In this document: one piece after another, positions 25,281 to 34,032 of the stretch
How the letters are laid out: every line of letters starts with the position of its first letter
Numbering within the stretch: the first letter of the stretch is position 1
The notes under the pieces: generated by a model
Told to the model about the DNA's origin: nothing
Seen by the model: only the letters and a program-made list of their open reading frames with translations
Databases searched by the model: none
Origin: Pseudomonadota bacterium
Lineage (GTDB): Bacteria > Pseudomonadota > Gammaproteobacteria > Burkholderiales > Burkholderiaceae_C
Direction: 5' to 3'
DNA: 64,000 bases
NCBI GenBank assembly: GCA_020161065.1
Contig: JAIUPH010000033.1
Location: 62,001 to 126,000, forward strand
Program-made: the position numbers and the translations under genes

Positions 25281-25925
25281 TCAGGACGAACGAAAGGCCT
25301 CGCTTGGCAGCGTGTAGCCGAGAGCGAGGAGGGCAGCAGCAACATCCTCCGGTGACTTGACGAGAACGCCCTGGAGGCCGGCGTCTTCGGCGGCCAGAAC
25401 GTTCTCCGCAAGGTCGTCGAAGAAGAGGATGGATGCTGCCGGCGTATCCGTGAGATCGCAGATTCGGTCGAAGGCCGCGCGCTCGGGCTTGCGCAAGCCC
25501 AGCTCGTGCGACGCGAAGATGCGGTCGAAGGCGCCGACCACTGCTGGAAAGAGCCGGCTCCAGGCCGCCATGTGCGAGGCGTTGGTGTTCGTGAAGGCGT
25601 AGCAGGGAAGGACTCCTCGCATCGCCTCGACCCGCTTTCTCGTCTGCAGGATCTCGCCGACGAAGATGGCGTTCCATCCTCGTTCGATCTGTTCGAGACT
25701 CGCCGTGAGTTGCAGGGTCTGCGCGAGGTGCCCGAAATACGCCGCAGCGGGGATTTCGCCGCGTTCATGGCGCTCATAAGGGGTGTCATGCCGGAAGCGT
25801 TGGCGCAAGTCCTCCGGCGACAGCGCCGAGTAGGGCGCCCAGGCGTCCAGGGCACAGCTGAAGTCGATGTCGACGAGGACGCCGCCGAGGTCGAACAGCA
25901 GCGCTTTCGGCGCGTGGCTGAGCAT
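25281..25925 (-). CDS. HAD family hydrolase (YihX/haloacid dehalogenase-like)
   Basis: A 214-residue HAD phosphatase-like enzyme with motif I FDLGGVLVDID (D11, D15), motif II TNTN (~113), the Lys of motif III in GLRKPERAAF (~145) and motif IV FFDDLAENV (~168). The alpha-helical cap between motifs I and II fits subclass I, close to YihX-type sugar phosphatases. It has visibly lower GC and different codon use than neighbours (more A/T third positions) and is flanked on its 3' side by a palindromic repeat, suggesting separate acquisition. Substrate unknown. Confidence 0.85.
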   Translation of the reverse strand: MLSHAPKALLFDLGGVLVDIDFSCALDAWAPYSALSPEDLRQRFRHDTPYERHERGEIPAAAYFGHLAQTLQLTASLEQIERGWNAIFVGEILQTRKRVEAMRGVLPCYAFTNTNASHMAAWSRLFPAVVGAFDRIFASHELGLRKPERAAFDRICDLTDTPAASILFFDDLAENVLAAEDAGLQGVLVKSPEDVAAALLALGYTLPSEAFRSS

Positions 25926-25962
25926 GGCGGGTGAGTGAAGGTGCCGGCCCTGGGGCGAGCCG

Positions 25963-26526
25963 CTATCGCGCCGCCACCGCCTTCAACGCCTGCGGATGGA
26001 TCTCCACGCTGTGCGCGCCGTCGCCGACCCAGACGATGCCGTCCTGCACCGTCACCTGCAATTGCATCGAGCGGGTGGCCAGCGCGGCCAGGGCCTGGCT
26101 GGCGGCGGGGTCGATCTGCCAGACGGCCAGGTTGGCCAGCCGCGCCACCTTGTCGGCCAGGCCCTTCCACCACACCGGCACGGCGGCCGCGTAGGCGTAG
26201 ACGGTGACGCGGTCGCTGCGCCCGCTGGCCTTGGCCAGGCGGCGCTCGTCGGGCTGGCCGACTTCGATCCAGTGCAGCAGCGCGCCGGTGCGGTCGTGCT
26301 GCCAGAGGTCGGGCTCGTCGCTGTCCGACAGGCCGCGGGCCTGCAGCAGCGGCGTGTCGGTCTCGTCGTCGGGCGCCTGCAGCGCGTGGGCCAGCACGCG
26401 CATCATCAAACGTTCCTCGGTTTCGGACGGGTGCAGCGCCAGCGTCAGCGCGTGGTCGCGGTAGTGCGAGCGGTCCATGTCGGCGACCTGCAGGTTGGCC
26501 TTGTAGACGGTGGACTTGAGGGCCAT
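25963..26526 (-). CDS. yaeQ: YaeQ family protein
   Basis: 187 residues beginning MALKSTVYKANLQVADMDR, the hallmark start of YaeQ, with HPSETEERLMMRVLAHAL (~33-50) and WIEVGQPDERRLAKASGR (~88-105). YaeQ has a PD-(D/E)XK nuclease-like fold; the SETEE, E in WIEVG and K in RLAKA fit the nuclease core. It was first linked to suppression of RfaH mutants in E. coli, but its reaction is unknown. Upstream frame without conserved start was rejected. The stop is 37 bp from the HAD gene. Confidence 0.9.
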   Translation of the reverse strand: MALKSTVYKANLQVADMDRSHYRDHALTLALHPSETEERLMMRVLAHALQAPDDETDTPLLQARGLSDSDEPDLWQHDRTGALLHWIEVGQPDERRLAKASGRSDRVTVYAYAAAVPVWWKGLADKVARLANLAVWQIDPAASQALAALATRSMQLQVTVQDGIVWVGDGAHSVEIHPQALKAVAAR

Positions 26527-26582
26527 GAAGAAGTCGGGGGCGGGCGGATCGGGGAGGGCGACTGTGCCACAGCCGCGCACCG

Positions 26583-28358
26583 TCACTGCCCCAGCGCCAC
26601 GCCGTCGCGCCGCGGGTCGGCGGCGCCCAGCCAGCCGCCGCCCTCCACGCGGCGCAGGAAGCCGGCGCCGCTGGGCAGCGGCTCCACCGCCACCTCGTGC
26701 CCCAGCGCGCGCAACGGCGCCGCCAGCGCGGCGCGCGCGCTGCCGGCTTCGAGCTGCACGACGGGCGCCGACGCGGTGCTGACGTGCCCGCCGGCCAGCG
26801 CCTGCGCCGGGCTGCGGCCCAGCCACAGCAGCTCGACCAGGTTGCGGGTGATGTAGTCGACGATGGGCCCGCCGCCGGCCGAGCCGCCGGCCACCAGCAC
26901 GCGGCCGCGCGCGTCGAAGACGATCACCGGCGCCATCGAGGTGATGGGCCGCCGGCCCGGCGCCATCTGGTTGGCGATGACCTGGCCGCGCAGCGGCGCG
27001 GGGCCGAAGTTGGTCAGCGCGTTGTTCAGCACATAGCCGTCGACGCGCAGGCGCGAGCCGAAGTTGAGGTTGATGGTGGTGGTGGCGCTGGCCACGTTGC
27101 CGGCGGCGTCGGCCACGACGATCTGGCTGGTCTGCGCCGCGACCTCGGATTCCAGGTCGGCCGCCTGCCCGAGCCGCCCCGCCGCCGGCGCACCGGGGCC
27201 GACCGTGGGCAGCGCGCGCGCCGGATCGATCAGCGCGGCGCGGCCGCGCAGGTAGTCGTCGGCCACCAGGCCGGCGGCGGGCACCGCCACCTGGTCGGGG
27301 TCGCCCACCCATTGCCGGCGGTCGGCCTGCGCCAGGCGGCCGGCCTCGGCGTAGAGGTGCCAGAACGCGGCGCCGTCCAGCGCCGCGGCGTCGATCGTGT
27401 TGCCGCTGCGCAGGTCCAGCATCTTCAGCATCTGCAGCACCGCGATGCCGCCGAACGAGGGCGGCCCGGCGACGCAGACCTTCCACACGCGCACCGGCGC
27501 GCACAGCGGCTCGCGCTCGACGGCGCGGTAGTTCAGCACGTCGTCGGCCTGCATCAGCGTGGGGTGGGCGCCGCGCGCCGCGGCGGCCACCAGCCGGGCG
27601 GCGCCGCCGTCGCGCCAGAAGCCGGCGGCGCCCGACGTCGCCACCTGGCGCAGGGTATGCGCATAAGCGGGGTTATGCAGCACGGTGCCAGCCGGCCAGG
27701 CGCGGCCTTGCTCGTCGTACCAGTCGGCGCGGAACTCGGGGTGCTGGCGGGCGCCGGGGTCGCGCGCCAGGATGCCGTGCACGTAAGGCGCCACCGGAAA
27801 GCCCTCGGTGGCCAGGCGGATCGCCGGCTCGAACAGCCGCGCCCAGGGCAGGCGGCCGTGCCGGCGGTGCACCTGTTCCAGCACCGCCAGCGTGCCGGGC
27901 ACGCCGACGCTGCGGCCGCCGCGCGCCACCTCGTCGGCCGGCAGCAGGCGGCCGTCGACGTCGGTGCGCAGCGACGCGGTGGCGCGCGCCGGCGCCGCGG
28001 CCAGGCCGTCGTGGCTGTGCAGCCGCTGGCCGGCCTCGTCCCACAGCAGCAGCAAGGTGCCGCCGCCGATGCCCGAGGACTGCGGCTCGACCAGGCCCAG
28101 CACCATCTGCGCGGCGATCAGGCCGTCGATCGCATGGCCGCCGGCGGCCAGCATCTGCAGCGCCGCCTGCGTGGCCAGCGGGTGCGCGGTGGCCGCGGCG
28201 GCGGGCTGCGGCACGCGGTCGACCGGCTGCGGTTGCGGTTGCGGTTGCGGCTGCGCTTGCGGTGGCGGCAACGGCCGCGGCGGCGGCGCGATGCCGGCAC
28301 AGGCACCGAGCAGCAGCGCCAGCACGAAAATCCCACGCCTGCCCAGGTACAAAATCAT
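26583..28358 (-). CDS. Gamma-glutamyltransferase family lipoprotein
   Basis: 591 residues with a lipoprotein signal (LALLLGAC lipobox) and a Pro/Gln tract (QPQPQPQPQP) before the enzyme domain. Family features include ATQAALQMLAAGGHAIDG, SSGIGGGTLLL, PITSMAPVIV and GSAGGGPIVDYI. The N-terminal nucleophile of the small subunit aligns with T in QTSQIVVADAAGN (~395), so the usual TTH is TSQ here. Normally the precursor self-cleaves at this Thr and transfers gamma-glutamyl groups from glutathione in the periplasm. The changed residues leave specificity open (glutathione or cephalosporin-type acyl). I prefer the ATG at 28358 over 28382 as it directly precedes the signal peptide. Confidence 0.88.
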   Translation of the reverse strand: MILYLGRRGIFVLALLLGACAGIAPPPRPLPPPQAQPQPQPQPQPVDRVPQPAAAATAHPLATQAALQMLAAGGHAIDGLIAAQMVLGLVEPQSSGIGGGTLLLLWDEAGQRLHSHDGLAAAPARATASLRTDVDGRLLPADEVARGGRSVGVPGTLAVLEQVHRRHGRLPWARLFEPAIRLATEGFPVAPYVHGILARDPGARQHPEFRADWYDEQGRAWPAGTVLHNPAYAHTLRQVATSGAAGFWRDGGAARLVAAAARGAHPTLMQADDVLNYRAVEREPLCAPVRVWKVCVAGPPSFGGIAVLQMLKMLDLRSGNTIDAAALDGAAFWHLYAEAGRLAQADRRQWVGDPDQVAVPAAGLVADDYLRGRAALIDPARALPTVGPGAPAAGRLGQAADLESEVAAQTSQIVVADAAGNVASATTTINLNFGSRLRVDGYVLNNALTNFGPAPLRGQVIANQMAPGRRPITSMAPVIVFDARGRVLVAGGSAGGGPIVDYITRNLVELLWLGRSPAQALAGGHVSTASAPVVQLEAGSARAALAAPLRALGHEVAVEPLPSGAGFLRRVEGGGWLGAADPRRDGVALGQ

Positions 28359-28455
28359 GACCCGCACCGTAAATCCGACCATCCATTGCCGGGGCCGCCG
28401 CGGCCCTGGCTGATGGCATCATGACTCATCCCGGTGCATCCGCCGCTGACGACGC

Positions 28456-30564
28456 ATGAACGACGCCAACCCCCTGCTGCAGACCTGGACGGCCCCGCAT
28501 GGCCTGCCGCCCTTTGCCGACATCCGCCCCGGGCACTTCGAGCCGGCCTTCGCCGCGGCGATGCAGGCGCATCTGCAAGAGCTGCAGCAGATCGCCGGCC
28601 AGGCGGCGGCGGCCGATTTCGACAACACCGTGGCCGCCTTCGACCGCAGCGGCCGCCTGCTGGCGCGGGTGGAGGCGGTGTTCTCCAACCTCACCGCGTC
28701 GCAGACCAGCGCCGAGCTGCAGGCGGTGCAGCGGCGCATGGCCGCGCCGCTGGCCCAGCACGACAGCCGCATCTACCTGAATGCCGCGTTGTTCGAGCGC
28801 ATCGACGCGCTGCACCGCCGGCGCGACGCGCTGGCGCTGACGGCCGAGCAGCGGCGGCTGCTGGAGCGCGTGCACCTCGACTTCGTGCGCGCCGGCGCCC
28901 GCCTGCAAGGCGCCGACCGCGAGCGTTATGCCGCCGTGATGGCCGAGCTGGCCGAGCGCACCACGCGCTTCGCGCAGAACGTGCTGCACGACGAGAACGC
29001 CTGGCGGCTGCTGCTGCGCACCGAGGACGAACTGGCCGGCCTGCCCGACTTCGTGCGCGCCGCGGCGCGGCAGGCGGCGGTCGAGCGCGGGCTGGCCGAC
29101 GATGCGCAGGCGCACGTCATCACGCTGTCGCGATCGCTGGTCGTGCCGTTCCTCACCTATTCGACGCGGCGCGACCTGCGCCGCGAGGCCTGGACCGCCT
29201 GGACCTCGCGCGGCGAGCATGCCGGCGACAGCGACAACCGCGAGCTGGCGCGCACCATCCTGCGCCTGCGCCAGCAGCAGGCGCGGCTGCACGGCCATGC
29301 CTCGTATGCCGACCACGCGCTGGCCGACACCATGGCCGGCAGCCGCGCCGCGGTGCAGCGGCTGTTCGACGAGGTGTGGTCGCGCGCGCTGGCTGCCGCG
29401 CAGCAGGAGCAGCAGGCCCTGCAGCAGCAGATGCAGGCGGCCGGCGAGACGGGCCCCATCGAAGCCTGGGACTGGCGCTTCTGGGCGGAAAAGGTGCGCC
29501 AGGCCCGCTATGCGGTGGACGATGCCGAGGTCAAGCCCTACTTCCAGCTCGAAGCCATGGTGCAGGCCGCGTTCGATTGCGCCGGCCGCCTGTTCGGGCT
29601 GCGCTTCGCGCCGCGCGCCGACCTGCCGGTGTATCACCCCGACGTCAAGGCCTACGAGGTCAGCGACGCGGCCGGCCGCCTGCTGGGCATCTTCATGCAG
29701 GACAACTTCGCGCGCGCGTCCAAGCGCAGCGGCGCCTGGATGAGCTCGCTGCGCTGGCAGAACCGCAACACGCCGGCCGATGGCGGCGGCGGCCGCCACG
29801 CGGCGCTGGGCCTGGCGGCCGAGCTGCCGGTGATCCTGAACAACAACAACTTCGCCAAGGGCGCGCCGGGCGAGCCCACGCTGCTGTCGCTGGACGATGC
29901 GCGCACGCTGTTCCACGAGTTCGGCCACGGGCTGCACGGGCTGCTGTCCAACGTCACCTTCGACCGGCTGTCGGGCACCCAGGTGCTGCGCGACTTCGTC
30001 GAGCTGCCGTCGCAGATGTTCGAGCATTGGCTGGCCGAGCCCGAGGTGCTGCGCCGCCACGCCCGCCACTGCGGCAGCGGCGAGCCGATGCCCGAAGCGC
30101 TGATGCAGCGCCTGCAGGCCGCGCACCGCTTCAACCAGGGCTACGAGACCGTGCGCTATACCGCCAGCGCGATGGTCGACATGGCCGTGCACGCGCGCAC
30201 CGAGGCCGAGCCGCCGGCCGACCTGTGCGCCTGGGAGGCCGATCTGCTGCGCCAGGCCGGGCTGCCGCCGGCGGTGGGGCAGAACCACCGGCTGGTGCAC
30301 TTCCAGCACCTGTTCGCGGGCTCGTCGTACGCGGCCGGCTACTACGTCTACCTGTGGGCCGAGGTGCTGGACGCCGACGGCTACGAGGCCTTCCGCGAGG
30401 CCGGCAACCCCTTCGACCCGCGCCTGGCCGAGCGCTTGCGCCAGTTCATCTACGGCAGCGGCAACACGCTGGAGCCGGGCGCCGCCTACGCCGCCTTCCG
30501 CGGCCGCGCGCCCACCGTGGCGCCGCTGCTGCGCAAGCGCGGGCTGCTGCCCGAGCCGGCCTAA
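28456..30564 (+). CDS. dcp: Peptidyl-dipeptidase Dcp, M3 metallopeptidase
   Basis: 702 residues, zinc motif HEFGH (H487, E488, H491) with a downstream Glu in DFVELPSQMFEHW (~515). Sequence order GLPPFADIRPGHFEPAF, PYFQLEAMVQAAFD, YHPDVKAYEV, GYYVYLWAEVL is closer to Dcp than to PrlC. Dcp removes C-terminal dipeptides from oligopeptides in cytoplasm or periplasm; no signal peptide is visible. Divergent from the gamma-glutamyltransferase gene (97-bp gap) and convergent, with stop codons overlapping, to the histidine kinase gene. Confidence 0.92.
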   Translation: MNDANPLLQTWTAPHGLPPFADIRPGHFEPAFAAAMQAHLQELQQIAGQAAAADFDNTVAAFDRSGRLLARVEAVFSNLTASQTSAELQAVQRRMAAPLAQHDSRIYLNAALFERIDALHRRRDALALTAEQRRLLERVHLDFVRAGARLQGADRERYAAVMAELAERTTRFAQNVLHDENAWRLLLRTEDELAGLPDFVRAAARQAAVERGLADDAQAHVITLSRSLVVPFLTYSTRRDLRREAWTAWTSRGEHAGDSDNRELARTILRLRQQQARLHGHASYADHALADTMAGSRAAVQRLFDEVWSRALAAAQQEQQALQQQMQAAGETGPIEAWDWRFWAEKVRQARYAVDDAEVKPYFQLEAMVQAAFDCAGRLFGLRFAPRADLPVYHPDVKAYEVSDAAGRLLGIFMQDNFARASKRSGAWMSSLRWQNRNTPADGGGGRHAALGLAAELPVILNNNNFAKGAPGEPTLLSLDDARTLFHEFGHGLHGLLSNVTFDRLSGTQVLRDFVELPSQMFEHWLAEPEVLRRHARHCGSGEPMPEALMQRLQAAHRFNQGYETVRYTASAMVDMAVHARTEAEPPADLCAWEADLLRQAGLPPAVGQNHRLVHFQHLFAGSSYAAGYYVYLWAEVLDADGYEAFREAGNPFDPRLAERLRQFIYGSGNTLEPGAAYAAFRGRAPTVAPLLRKRGLLPEPA

Positions 30565-31700
30565 GCCGGCGGCCAGGATCCCGCCGGCCCGAACACCTCG
30601 TCCAGCCACTGCGTGAAGGCGCGAAAGTCCAGCGGCTTGGTCCAGTAGGCCGTCATGCCGGCGGCCAGCGCGGCTTCGATGTCGCTGGCCAGCGCGTTGG
30701 CCGACAGCGCGATGCAAGGCAGCGCGGCGGTGCGCGGCGCGGCGCGCAGGCGGCTGAACACCTCGGCGCCGTCGAGGTCGGGCAGTTGCATGTCCAGCAG
30801 CACCAGCGCCGGCTGCAGCTCGTCGGCCAGGCGCAGGCCTTCGCCGCCGGTGGCGGCCACCACCAGGTGCAGGTCGCCGCGGCGCGCCACCAGCTCGGCG
30901 ACGATCAGCGCGTTGACCTCGTTGTCCTCGATGTACAGCAGCGTGCGCCGGCCCGCCGCGGCCGTTGACGGCAATGGCCGCGGCAGCGGCGCGCGCGCCG
31001 GCGCGGTGGCGACGCGGCTGCTGAGGTCGAGCACGCGGTCGACCAGCGCCAGCAGCGCGTGGCCGGCCGATTCCACCTCGGCCAGCAGGCGCCGGCGCTG
31101 CAGCGGGTCGTCGCGGCCGGCCTGCTCGTCGGCGCGCAGGATCTGGCTGCAGCCGAGGATGGCGTTGAGCGGCGTGCGCAACTCGTGGCTCAGCCGCGCC
31201 ACGCTGCGCTGGCGCGCCTGGCTCTCGCGCAGCGCCTGCTCGCGCTGCTGCAGCGCCAGCTCGGTTTCGCGCTGCGCCGTGATGTCCCAGTTGACGCCGA
31301 CGCGGCGCGTCGGCCGGCCCTGCTCGTCGTGCAGCGTGGCCGCGCGCGAGGCCAGCCAGCGCTGCTGGCCGTCGGGCCGCACGACGCGGAACTGGTAGCT
31401 CGCGTTCTCGGTGCTGACGTTGATGCGGCCGACGCGCTCGCGGTCGTCGGGGTGCACCATCGCCAGCCGCTGCTCGGCGTCGGGCGCCTGCGCGCGCGGC
31501 GGCAAGCCGCGCAGCCGCCACATCTGCTCGTCCCACACGGTGTGGCCGCTGAGCAGGTCCATGTCCCAGATGCCCAGGCCCAGCGCCGACGCCGCCAGCG
31601 CGGCGCGGCCTTCGGCATGGCGCAGCGCCTGCTGCATGTCGCGCAGCGCGCCGGCGTCGGCATCGCCTGGCGTCGGCGGCTCGGGCAAGGAGGCAGTCAT
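30561..31700 (-). CDS. PAS-HisKA-receiver protein lacking a kinase ATPase domain
   Basis: 379 residues: a PAS domain (~35-145; GIWDMDLLSGHTVWD and a PAC-like end GVNWDIT), a HisKA dimerisation helix pair with the phospho-acceptor motif RLSHELRTPLN (~168-178), then, after a short Pro/Ala linker, a receiver domain (~255-370; YIEDNEVNA, acceptor Asp in VLLDMQLPD, SANAL, K in YWTKPLD). The HATPase_c domain with N, G1 and G2 boxes is missing altogether, and the frame is continuous. It could be phosphorylated by another kinase, or dimerise with one. The 3' end overlaps dcp by 3 bp. Confidence 0.85.
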   Translation of the reverse strand: MTASLPEPPTPGDADAGALRDMQQALRHAEGRAALAASALGLGIWDMDLLSGHTVWDEQMWRLRGLPPRAQAPDAEQRLAMVHPDDRERVGRINVSTENASYQFRVVRPDGQQRWLASRAATLHDEQGRPTRRVGVNWDITAQRETELALQQREQALRESQARQRSVARLSHELRTPLNAILGCSQILRADEQAGRDDPLQRRRLLAEVESAGHALLALVDRVLDLSSRVATAPARAPLPRPLPSTAAAGRRTLLYIEDNEVNALIVAELVARRGDLHLVVAATGGEGLRLADELQPALVLLDMQLPDLDGAEVFSRLRAAPRTAALPCIALSANALASDIEAALAAGMTAYWTKPLDFRAFTQWLDEVFGPAGSWPPA

Positions 31701-31823
31701 CGAGAAAGCCAGTATGGATCAGCCGTCGCGCCCGCCGCCGGCCGCCGCCGCAGCGGGCGCGGCCGAATGCGCCATCATGCGCAGCCCGCCGCCCCGAACC
31801 CCCGCGAATCAGGAGTGTCCGTC

Positions 31824-33668
31824 TTGACCCCCAGCGCCCCCGCGAATGCCCTCGTCGAACAGGACCTGTGCGCACCCGTCCACGGCAGCGTGATCGCCAT
31901 CGAGGTGCAGCCCGGTCAGGCGGTGGCGCGCGGCCAGGTGCTGCTGCTGATCGAGTCGATGAAGATGGAAGTGCCGCTCGAAGCACCGTGGCCGGCCGAG
32001 GTGCTGGCCGTTCGCGCCGCGGTGGGCGAGGTGGCCGCCGAAGGCCAAGGCCTGCTGCGCCTGCGCCGCCGCCCCGAGGGCGATGCCGCGGCGCCGCCAG
32101 CGGCCGCCGCGGCGCTGCCTGCATCACCCGCCGGCCCGCGGCCCGAACTGCAGCGCCTGCTGGCGCGCCGCGCGCTGCTGGCCGACGCCGCGCGCCCCGA
32201 GGCGATGGCGCGCCGCCACGCCACCGGCTTGCGCAGCGCGCGCGCGAACCTGGCCGACCTGCTGGACGACGGCAGCTTCACCGAAGTGGGCGCGCTGATG
32301 GTGGCCGCGCAGCGCAGCCGCCGCAGCCTGGACGACCTGCAGCGCAACACGCCCGCCGACGGCCTGGTCTGCGGCACCGGCACCGTGGCCGGCCGCCCGG
32401 TGGCGGCGCTGGCCTACGACTACACCGTGCTGGCCGGCACCCAGGGCATGAACAACCACGCCAAGAGCGACCGCGTGCTGGAGCTGGCCGCGCGCCAGCG
32501 GCTGCCGGTGCTGTGGTTCCTGGAAGGTGGCGGCGGCCGCCCGGGCGACGTCGACAGCCCCATCGTCGCCGGGCTGCACTGCACCACCTTCGGCCGCCTG
32601 GCCGCCTTATCGGGCGTGGTGCCGCGGCTGGGCCTGGTGGCCGGGCGCTGCTTCGCCGGCAACGCGGCGCTGCTGGGCTGCTGCGACCTGATCATCGCCG
32701 TGCAGGGCGCCAGCATCGGCATGGGCGGGCCGGCGATGATCGAGGGCGGCGGCCTCGGCAAGGTCGACGCCGACGCCGTGGGCCCGGTGCCAGTGCTGGC
32801 CGCCAACGGCGTGATCGACCTCGTCGCCGACAGCGAAGCCGAGGCCGTGCGCCACGCCAAGGCGCTGCTGGCCTTGCTGACCGCGCCGCTGCTGCCCGCC
32901 GGCGAGCCGGGTGATGATCCGCAAACCTTGCGCGACGCGCTGCCGCCCAGCCGCAACGCGCTGTACGAGCCGCGCCGCATCCTGCAGACCGTGGCCGACG
33001 CCGGCACGCTGATCGAGCTGCGGCGCGACTTCGGCATCGGCGTGATCACCGCGCTGGCGCGCATCGGCGGCCGCGCCGTGGCGCTGGCGGCCAGCAACCC
33101 GCGCCACCTGGGCGGCGCGCTGGACGCGCCGGCCTGCGACAAGCTTGCGCGCTTCATGCAACTGGCCGACGCCTTCGGGCTGCCGCTGGTCAGCTTCGTC
33201 GATTCGCCCGGCTTCATGGTCGGCCCGGAGTCGGAGAAGACTGCGATGGTGCGCCACGCCGCGCGGTTGTTCGTCAACGCCGCGGCGCTGCGCGTGCCGG
33301 TGGCCGCGGTGCTGCTGCGCCGCGGATACGGGCTGGGCGCGATGGCGTTGAGCGCCGGCCACTTCCACGCCCCGGTGGCCACCGCCGCCTGGCCGACCGG
33401 CGAGTTCGGCGGCATGGGCCTGGAAGGCGCCGTGCGCCTGGGCTTCCGCAAGGAACTGGAAGCGGCGCCGCCGGCCGAGCGCGAAGCCTTGTTCCAGCGC
33501 CTGCTGCAGGAAGCCATCGCCCGCGGCGAGGCGCTCAACATGGCCGCGCAGCTCGAGATCGACGACGTGATCGACCCGGCCGAGACGCGCGACTGGCTGG
33601 TCCGCGTGCTCACCGTGGCCTGCGCCGCGCCGCTGCCGCCGCGCAGGGCCTTCGTCGATGCGTGGTGA
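31824..33668 (+). CDS. Biotin carrier-carboxyltransferase fusion (acyl-CoA carboxylase-like)
   Basis: A biotinyl domain at the N terminus (~8-75, lysine in ESMKME ~46) is joined by a Pro/Ala linker to a two-lobe carboxyltransferase (~105-610; GMNNHAKSDRVLELA, GRCFAGNAALLG, GASIGMGGPAMIEGGG, SFVDSPGFMVGPESEK, RRGYGLGAMAL). The fold matches beta subunits of acyl-CoA carboxylases. The biotin carboxylase part is absent and must come from elsewhere. Start taken as TTG (31824), 8 nt behind AGGAG (31811-31815); the upstream GTG overlaps that SD. The acyl-CoA substrate is unknown. Total 614 residues. Divergent to the PAS-HisKA-receiver gene. Confidence 0.87.
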   Translation: MTPSAPANALVEQDLCAPVHGSVIAIEVQPGQAVARGQVLLLIESMKMEVPLEAPWPAEVLAVRAAVGEVAAEGQGLLRLRRRPEGDAAAPPAAAAALPASPAGPRPELQRLLARRALLADAARPEAMARRHATGLRSARANLADLLDDGSFTEVGALMVAAQRSRRSLDDLQRNTPADGLVCGTGTVAGRPVAALAYDYTVLAGTQGMNNHAKSDRVLELAARQRLPVLWFLEGGGGRPGDVDSPIVAGLHCTTFGRLAALSGVVPRLGLVAGRCFAGNAALLGCCDLIIAVQGASIGMGGPAMIEGGGLGKVDADAVGPVPVLAANGVIDLVADSEAEAVRHAKALLALLTAPLLPAGEPGDDPQTLRDALPPSRNALYEPRRILQTVADAGTLIELRRDFGIGVITALARIGGRAVALAASNPRHLGGALDAPACDKLARFMQLADAFGLPLVSFVDSPGFMVGPESEKTAMVRHAARLFVNAAALRVPVAAVLLRRGYGLGAMALSAGHFHAPVATAAWPTGEFGGMGLEGAVRLGFRKELEAAPPAEREALFQRLLQEAIARGEALNMAAQLEIDDVIDPAETRDWLVRVLTVACAAPLPPRRAFVDAW

Positions 33669-33718
33669 GCCATCCGAGCGGGGCGAGGCACCGTTCCAGG
33701 CCGGAACGGCGTCTCTCG

Positions 33719-33916
33719 TCACGCGGCTTCGCGATGCTCCACGTGCAGCGGCCAGGCGCCGTTCTTGGCCGCCTCCAGGATCACGGTCTCCACCACCGAG
33801 CCGTCGGCCGCATAGCTGACGTGCGTGTTCCAGTCCTGCGACACCTCGCGCACGATGGGCTTGTCGCTCAGGCGGATCACCAAGGTGTCGTCATCATCGA
33901 AGTAGGTCGTCTTCAC
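33719..33916 (-). CDS. DUF2283 family small protein
   Basis: 65 residues starting VKTTYFDDDDTLVIRLSD and containing VSYAADGSVVETVILEA, the usual beta-rich shape of DUF2283 proteins, which are commonly paired with DUF4258 proteins in toxin-antitoxin-like pairs. GTG start overlaps the stop of a short upstream frame (GTGA, 33913-33916). GC is lower than in the core genes around it. Its role is unknown and the pairing is inferred. Confidence 0.65.
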   Translation of the reverse strand: MKTTYFDDDDTLVIRLSDKPIVREVSQDWNTHVSYAADGSVVETVILEAAKNGAWPLHVEHREAA

Positions 33917-34032
33917 GGCAGCAACTCCCAGCGGTGCAACACGGTCTTGACGACCACCGCGGTTTCGAGCACCAGCACGGCGCATAACAGGTTGTCTTCA
34001 CGCACCGGGCGGTTGAATCGGACGCTGAACAT
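33913..34032 (-). CDS. Possible 39-residue partner of DUF2283 protein (truncated DUF4258?)
   Basis: A 39-codon frame (MFSVRFNRPVREDNLLCAVL at the start, ending LHRWELLP) whose TGA overlaps the DUF2283 GTG. DUF4258 proteins of ~80-100 residues usually lie here; this frame resembles only their C-terminal half (RxVREDNLL then VVVKTV). No SD is visible. It may be the remains of a truncated toxin-like partner, or a chance frame. Confidence 0.35.
   Translation of the reverse strand: MFSVRFNRPVREDNLLCAVLVLETAVVVKTVLHRWELLP

Noticed and set aside
31815-31823. GTG at 31815 as start of the biotin carrier-carboxyltransferase gene
   Set aside because: It overlaps the AGGAG that ideally serves the TTG at 31824.
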